Shown here in pieces: positions 7,111 to 10,978 of a DNA stretch of 10,978 nt (its first letter is position 1; every line of letters begins with the position of its first letter). A program made the position numbers and the translations under genes. The notes under the pieces are model-generated. The model ran no database searches. It had not been told where the DNA came from and was given only the letters and a program-made list of their open reading frames with translations. The DNA comes from Pirellulaceae bacterium (GTDB lineage Bacteria; Planctomycetota; Planctomycetia; Pirellulales; Pirellulaceae), in assembly GCA_013002105.1 (NCBI GenBank), contig JABDKS010000905.1:1-10978 (forward strand), read 5' to 3'.

Positions 7111-7154
7111 CCCCATGTTGTCCGATTTGCCAACTTCCACGACACTCCCACGAT

Positions 7155-9308
7155 ATGAATTTATACAACTCCATCTTCCGCGTGGCCTTGATAGCTGCGA
7201 TCGCAATGCAATTTCACGACGCTGCTGGCCAAGAGACGCTTTCGGGACAAGAAACCGAATCGCTGCCGATGGCTTATCCCGATACCGTAAAAGGCGACAT
7301 CGTTGACGACTATCACGGCAACGTCGTCGCCGATCCCTATCGTTGGCTCGAAGACACCGAGAGTGATGAGACGGCTCAATGGATCCAGGCCCAAAACGAA
7401 GTCACGCAGGCTTACCTTAAAACGCTACCCGATCGCGAATCGATGCGGGCCCGGCTGGAAACATTGTGGAACTACGAGCGGTTCGGATTGCCACGCCGCC
7501 GCGGTGAAACCTATTTTTACAGCCACAACAACGGCTTGCAAGATCAAGACATTCTGTACAAAGCCGCCGCGTTGGACGCCCAGCGTGAAGTGCTGATCGA
7601 TCCCAATCAGCTCAGCGCCGACGGCACCGTTGCGCTGGCCGGTACCGCAACGACCGAAGACGGAAAGTTGATCGCCTATGCCCTGGCCGACGGCGGTAGC
7701 GATTGGCGAACGTGGCGAATCCGTGATGTCGCGACCGGCAAAGACCTGGAGGATGTCGTTCGCTGGGTCAAATTCAGCGGCATCGCCTGGCTGCCCGACG
7801 CGAGCGGATTCTTTTACTCGCGGTACGTCGAGCCGGATGCTGACGACGCGTTGACGGCAAAGAATGAAAACCAAACGATGTATTTCCACGCACTGGGGAC
7901 CGATCAAAGCGCCGACGCGATGATCCTGCAGCGCCCCGATCATCCCAAATGGGGTTTCTCGCCCCAAGTCACCGATGACGGTCGCTACCTGATCGTTCAA
8001 AACTGGAAAGGGACCGAACCCAAAGCACAGATCTTTATCAAAGACCTCCGGCAAGCCGATTCGCCGGTCGAGCCACTGATCACCGGATTCGACGCCGAAT
8101 TCGAATGGTTCGCGTCGATCGACGACACGCTTTATTTCGTTACCGATCACCAAGCCCCCAAACGCCGCGTGATCGCGGTGGACGCCAAGAACAGTGACCG
8201 CGGCTCGTGGAAAGAAGTGATCGCGGAGACCGAGGACGTTGTCGAATCGGTCAGCCTGTTTGGCGAGACGTTTTATGTCGCCGCACTCAAGGACGCTCGC
8301 GGCAAAGTTACCCGGCACAAGCTGGACGGCACGCTGATCGATGAACTCTCGCTACCCGGCGTTGGCAGTGTCGGCGGGTTCGGTGGCCGACAGGCCGCCA
8401 CCGAAACGTTTTACAGTTTTACCAATTACGTGACACCCACATCGATATATCGCGTCGATCTGACCAATGGCGAAACTTCGCTTTGGCGGCAACCCGAAGT
8501 CGCATTCGATGTCGACGAATTTGTAACCGAGCAGATCTTTTGCAACAGCGCCGACGGCACTCGAATTCCGATCATCGTCACCCGTCGCAAAACCACCAAG
8601 CTGGACGGATCAAATCAAACACTGCTGTACGCTTACGGCGGTTTCAACATCTCTTTGACCCCCGCCTTCTCGCCGGCCATCGCCGCTTGGATCGACTCGG
8701 GCGGCATTTACGCTGTGGCAAATCTACGTGGCGGTGGCGAATACGGACGCGAATGGCACGAAGCGGGAATGCGGCTGCAGAAACAAAACGTCTTCAATGA
8801 TTTCATCGCTGCCGCCGAGCACTTGATCGCCGCCGGATACACTCAATCAAATTTGCTGGGTATTCGCGGCGGCAGCAACGGCGGGCTGTTGGTTGGAGCG
8901 GTGATGACTCAGCGGCCCGAATTGTTTGGTGCCTGTCTTCCTGCCGTCGGAGTGATGGACATGTTGCGTTATCACAAATTCACGATCGGCTGGGCTTGGG
9001 TGACCGAGTACGGCAGCAGCGACGAAGCCGATCAGATCAAGAACTTGCTGTCGTATTCACCGCTGCACAACTTGAAACCGGGGACCTGTTATCCGGCCAC
9101 GTTGATCACCACTGCTGATCGAGACGACCGCGTCGTTCCGGGCCACAGTTTCAAATTCGCCGCGACTCTGCAAGCAGCGCAAGGTTGCGACAATCCAACG
9201 CTCATCCGAATCGAAACCCGCGCCGGCCACGGCGCCGGCACCCCGATCAGCAAACGAATCGATGAATACGCCGACCTCTGGGCCTTCCTGAAAGCCAACT
9301 TGCGTTAG
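7155..9308 (+). CDS. Prolyl oligopeptidase family serine peptidase, probably exported
   Basis: Prolyl oligopeptidases (family S9A) cleave short peptides after proline; a beta-propeller restricts access to the active site. The 717 residues are of normal length. YPDTVKGDIVDDYHG with DPYRWLED (41-67) is the classical N-terminal signature. The propeller spans roughly 120-460, and the alpha/beta-hydrolase domain follows. The catalytic triad is complete by comparison with the porcine enzyme: Ser574 in GGSNGG, Asp657 in DRDDRVVP (with Arg659 in the place of the substrate-binding arginine) and His692 in AGHGAG. The first 26 residues (positive start, hydrophobic core at about 10-20, then AAGQ) look like a signal peptide, suggesting periplasmic or surface action in peptide scavenging. 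No clear ribosome site precedes the ATG. Neighbours suggest no operon: a divergent comEC upstream and a 105-base gap downstream. Confidence 0.96.
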   Translation: MNLYNSIFRVALIAAIAMQFHDAAGQETLSGQETESLPMAYPDTVKGDIVDDYHGNVVADPYRWLEDTESDETAQWIQAQNEVTQAYLKTLPDRESMRARLETLWNYERFGLPRRRGETYFYSHNNGLQDQDILYKAAALDAQREVLIDPNQLSADGTVALAGTATTEDGKLIAYALADGGSDWRTWRIRDVATGKDLEDVVRWVKFSGIAWLPDASGFFYSRYVEPDADDALTAKNENQTMYFHALGTDQSADAMILQRPDHPKWGFSPQVTDDGRYLIVQNWKGTEPKAQIFIKDLRQADSPVEPLITGFDAEFEWFASIDDTLYFVTDHQAPKRRVIAVDAKNSDRGSWKEVIAETEDVVESVSLFGETFYVAALKDARGKVTRHKLDGTLIDELSLPGVGSVGGFGGRQAATETFYSFTNYVTPTSIYRVDLTNGETSLWRQPEVAFDVDEFVTEQIFCNSADGTRIPIIVTRRKTTKLDGSNQTLLYAYGGFNISLTPAFSPAIAAWIDSGGIYAVANLRGGGEYGREWHEAGMRLQKQNVFNDFIAAAEHLIAAGYTQSNLLGIRGGSNGGLLVGAVMTQRPELFGACLPAVGVMDMLRYHKFTIGWAWVTEYGSSDEADQIKNLLSYSPLHNLKPGTCYPATLITTADRDDRVVPGHSFKFAATLQAAQGCDNPTLIRIETRAGHGAGTPISKRIDEYADLWAFLKANLR

Positions 9309-9413
9309 CCGCTGGAATCTGCGCGATCAACAACGCTCGACTGACGCGGGATTGCCTAGCCGACGTGGATCGATCAGAGCTATACGGTCGGGTTCCTGCC
9401 ACGGGAGTATTCG

Positions 9414-9812
9414 ATGCCAAAATCGGTCATCGTTAATTTACTTCATCTGTTCGCGATCGCGTGTTTGTTGATTGTCTGTTCGGGCTGTCCGCGTAACGCC
9501 GACAATACGGTGACGGTGGTGCTGCAGGGCGAATCGATGTTGACCCAGCAGGTTGCCCAACACGTTGCACCGTCGCTATTGGACGACGCCAACTGGTCGC
9601 ACCTGACGTGGTCTCAATGGGGATGGGGCAATGTGAAGTTGACGATCGCGCCGGTCACCGATCCAGAATCGATGCGCGATCGGATAGGCTTCGGAGACGT
9701 CACAAAGATCGAGGGTCGAACGGTCTACGTCAAAGTGTCCCCCATCCGCGGCACCCTAGCGGTCATCTACGCACGCACAATCAAAGTCATCAGCGACCTG
9801 TTCGCGCGTTAG
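9414..9812 (+). CDS. Small probable lipoprotein of unknown function
   Basis: The 132-residue product begins with a short polar stretch, a hydrophobic segment at about 5-22 and CSGC at 22-25. This looks like a lipoprotein signal with the modified cysteine at 25, but the -3 position is Cys instead of the usual Leu, Val or Ile, so the box is imperfect. The mature part of about 107 residues has Trp-rich SHLTWSQWGWGN near 63-74, then beta-like segments (VKLTIAPVT, RTVYVKVSP). I do not recognise a family. The ATG has GGGAG at 9403-9407 with six bases of spacing, one of the better ribosome sites here. It follows the peptidase by 105 bases and precedes the GxxExxY gene by 73, all on the same strand; cotranscription is possible but no functional link is evident. 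Confidence 0.75.
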   Translation: MPKSVIVNLLHLFAIACLLIVCSGCPRNADNTVTVVLQGESMLTQQVAQHVAPSLLDDANWSHLTWSQWGWGNVKLTIAPVTDPESMRDRIGFGDVTKIEGRTVYVKVSPIRGTLAVIYARTIKVISDLFAR

Positions 9813-9885
9813 AAAAAAATGACTCAACATCAGCGTCCAGTTCGTCCGGGCTTGTGCGTCTCACTCATGGAGTCCACCGAACCAA

Positions 9886-10272
9886 ATGACTTTGAACGAA
9901 AACGACATCAGCAAAGAGGTCGTGACCGCCGCGATCGAAGTTCATCGCACGCTCGGCGGACCCGGATTGCTGGAATCGGTTTACGAAGAAGCCCTCGCGT
10001 TCGAACTCAAGCAACGAGGTTGCCAAGTCCGAAGGCAAGTTCCATCGCCAATTCGATACAAATCCGTCACGCTGGCGACGCCCTTGAAGATCGACCTGCT
10101 GGTCGACGAACGGGTCATCGTCGAATGTAAAGCGGTCAACCAATACTTAGCGATCTTTGAGACACAAACACTGACTTATTTGCGTCTGCGAAATCTCAAG
10201 CTTGGCCTCGTGATCAACTTCGGCGAAAAGGTGGTCAAGGACGGGATCCATCGCGTAGTGAATGATTTGTAA
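9886..10272 (+). CDS. GxxExxY family protein with PD-(D/E)XK nuclease hallmarks
   Basis: The 128 residues match the usual size of the GxxExxY family. The naming motif is GLLESVY at 27-33. Further on are Asp70 (KIDLLVD), Glu80 and Lys82 (VIVECKA), the D...ExK core of the PD-(D/E)XK superfamily, and Gln94-x-x-x-Tyr98 (QTLTY), which resembles motif IV of RecB/Cas4-type nucleases. All expected catalytic positions are present, so a metal-dependent DNA nuclease is plausible; Glu30 may be a helix-borne extra ligand. The substrate is unknown. The ATG gives MTLNENDISKEVV, the typical beginning of the family; only a distant GGAG (9869-9872) precedes it. The stop codon is followed with no spacer by a tandem array of about 305-bp repeats, an odd and probably meaningful arrangement. 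Family membership is firm, function inferred. Confidence 0.92.
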   Translation: MTLNENDISKEVVTAAIEVHRTLGGPGLLESVYEEALAFELKQRGCQVRRQVPSPIRYKSVTLATPLKIDLLVDERVIVECKAVNQYLAIFETQTLTYLRLRNLKLGLVINFGEKVVKDGIHRVVNDL

Positions 10273-10576
10273 GAGAAGAACGCAAAGACGCAAAGATGTA
10301 ACGGAGCATCTCGAATGACAACCAGCAGTGAATCCATTGCAATGAGAGTCGTGAGGTTCGAGCCAAGTTAACCTCACGCATGACCTCTTTGCGTCTTCGC
10401 GTCTCTGCGTCTTTGCGTTGAAACCGACGACTTCACGATGGTCGTGTCGCAGCTCGAGTGATCTGATATCGAATCGAGGCGCTGTTTTTTTTGCGCAGGA
10501 TTGGGAGCTTCGTATTGGCTTCGTCAGCGAGGCAGTCGTGAACAGCGGGGTCAATCTTGTCATGAATGGGTGGCAA
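10273..10576. repeat. Large tandem repeat, copy 1 (304 bp)
   Basis: This unit begins on the base after the stop codon of the GxxExxY gene and ends with GGGTGGCAA. Its left end has two 8-bp acgcaaag units (10280-10295). About 90 bases later come four inverse units (ctttgcgt, cttcgcgt, ctctgcgt, ctttgcgt) at 10387-10418. The segment between arms contains GGAGCATCTCGAAT and GTGAATCCATTGCA, both also found in copies 2 and 3. The right half contains GACGACTTCACGATG, CTGATATCGAATCGAGGCG followed by a T run, and GTGAACAGCGGGGTC, all repeated in copy 2. No credible coding sequence is seen. Confidence 0.9.
10350..10378. other. Inverted repeat inside copy 1, nested between the 8-bp arrays
   Basis: CGTGAGGTT (10350-10358) and AACCTCACG (10370-10378) are perfect 9-bp complements around an 11-base loop. 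They lie between the acgcaaag array at 10280-10295 and the inverse array at 10387-10418, so copy 1 could fold as one long hairpin with nested stems. Copy 2 does not keep this inner pairing exactly. Confidence 0.55.
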
Positions 10577-10883
10577 GAGAGGAAACGCAAAGACGCGAAG
10601 ACGCAGAGACGCAAAGATGTTTTCGGAGCATCTCGAATTTCAACAAGTAGTGAATCCATTGCAGTGAGAGTCGTGAGGCTCTAGCCACGTCGAATTCACC
10701 CATGGCCTCTTTGCGTCTCAGCGTTAAAACCGACGACTTCACGATGATTGTGTCGCAGCTTGAACGATCTGATATCGAATCGAGGCGCTGCTTTTTTTCG
10801 GACCCGACAGGGAGGTACGCATTGGCTCCGGCAGCGAGTCAGTTGTGAACAGCGGGGTCGATCTTGGTACGAATGGGTGGCAA
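10577..10883. repeat. Large tandem repeat, copy 2 (307 bp)
   Basis: Copy 2 follows copy 1 directly and aligns over its whole length with scattered substitutions and small indels. Its left arm has four 8-bp units (10585-10616: acgcaaag, acgcgaag, acgcagag, acgcaaag) where copy 1 has two, and its right arm has only two (10709-10724) where copy 1 has four. It ends in the same GGGTGGCAA. Open frames here read as low-complexity Arg/Lys text caused by the 8-bp units and are not genes. Confidence 0.9.
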
Positions 10884-10978
10884 AAATAGAAACGCAAAGA
10901 CGCGAAGATGTTTTCGGAGCATCTCGAATCACAACTAGTAGTGAATCCATTGCAATGAGCGTCGTGAGGCTCGAGCCA
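10884..10978. repeat. Large tandem repeat, copy 3 (cut by the window edge)
   Basis: The first 95 bases of a third unit are visible: two 8-bp units (10892-10907), then TTTTCGGAGCATCTCGAAT, GTGAATCCATTGCAATGAG and GTCGTGAGGCTCGAGCC, in the same order as in copies 1 and 2. The array therefore continues to the right of the window and its total number of copies is unknown. Confidence 0.9.

Larger units (their letters stand above)
6857..7154. other. Divergent spacer between comEC and the prolyl oligopeptidase gene
   Basis: No gene is supported in these 298 bases; the open frames reaching in from both sides lack homology-like features. It should hold the promoters of both divergent genes. A small GC-rich hairpin (CGCGG, loop GTTT, CCGCG) lies at 7058-7071 with no following T tract. 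A candidate extended -10 for the rightward gene is listed separately. No clear promoter was seen for comEC. Confidence 0.5.

Noticed and set aside
10477..10498. Intrinsic terminator at the T run in copy 1
   Set aside because: The T tract is there, but no stable GC-rich stem lies immediately before it; the gcgc pairing spans the T run itself.
10147..10950. Open frames on both strands in the right-hand repeat array, including NAKTQRREDAK-like products
   Set aside because: These are translations of the 8-bp acgcRRAG units and the repeated flanks. The same type of product occurs in more than one frame and strand, with no start-site support.
10273..10978. CRISPR array
   Set aside because: The repeats are about 305 bp long and diverged, with no short identical repeats separated by unique spacers of constant length, and no cas gene is seen. 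The RecB/Cas4-like motif in the GxxExxY protein alone is not evidence for CRISPR.

Overview
The window looks like a chromosomal segment of a planctomycete, probably in or near the Rhodopirellula/Pirellulaceae group. This is inferred from the moderately high GC, the Asp/Glu-rich protein at the left edge, the many poorly conserved small proteins, the scarcity of strong Shine-Dalgarno sites and the repeat-rich spacers. No marker gene in the window proves it.

Layout, left to right. (1) Positions 3-278 (+) are the end of a gene encoding an extremely acidic tail in which 76 of the last 91 residues are Asp or Glu. (2) Positions 503-2748 (-) are a two-gene operon in which a HemX/CcsA-like eight-helix membrane protein is followed, with a 4-bp ATGA overlap, by hemA (glutamyl-tRNA reductase), the entry step of C5-pathway tetrapyrrole synthesis. 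A candidate promoter with an overlapping 17-bp dyad lies just upstream. (3) Positions 2749-3479 are non-coding and unusually full of short tandem repeats: a G-rich 22-24-bp array with quadruplex potential, a perfect 20-bp duplication, a perfect 13-bp duplication, and a five-unit 17-bp array. (4) Positions 3480-4121 (+) encode a small stand-alone von Willebrand factor A protein with an intact MIDAS. (5) Positions 4154-6856 (-), convergent with it, encode a full-length ComEC/Rec2 DNA-uptake channel with its metallo-beta-lactamase-like domain, apparently starting at TTG. (6) Positions 7155-9308 (+) encode an exported prolyl oligopeptidase with a complete catalytic triad. (7) Positions 9414-9812 (+) encode a small probable lipoprotein of unknown function. 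(8) Positions 9886-10272 (+) encode a GxxExxY-family protein with PD-(D/E)XK nuclease hallmarks. (9) From the base after its stop codon to the window edge run large tandem repeats of about 305 bp (two full copies and a third cut by the edge), each carrying mirror-image arrays of an 8-bp acgcRRAG unit.

Apart from the hemX-hemA operon, the genes look like independent units. The most interesting locus is the right end, where a small RecB/Cas4-like nuclease-family gene abuts a structured repeat array with no spacer. The coupling suggests, but does not show, that protein and repeat form one genetic element. No tRNA, rRNA, CRISPR array or recognisable transposase was seen.
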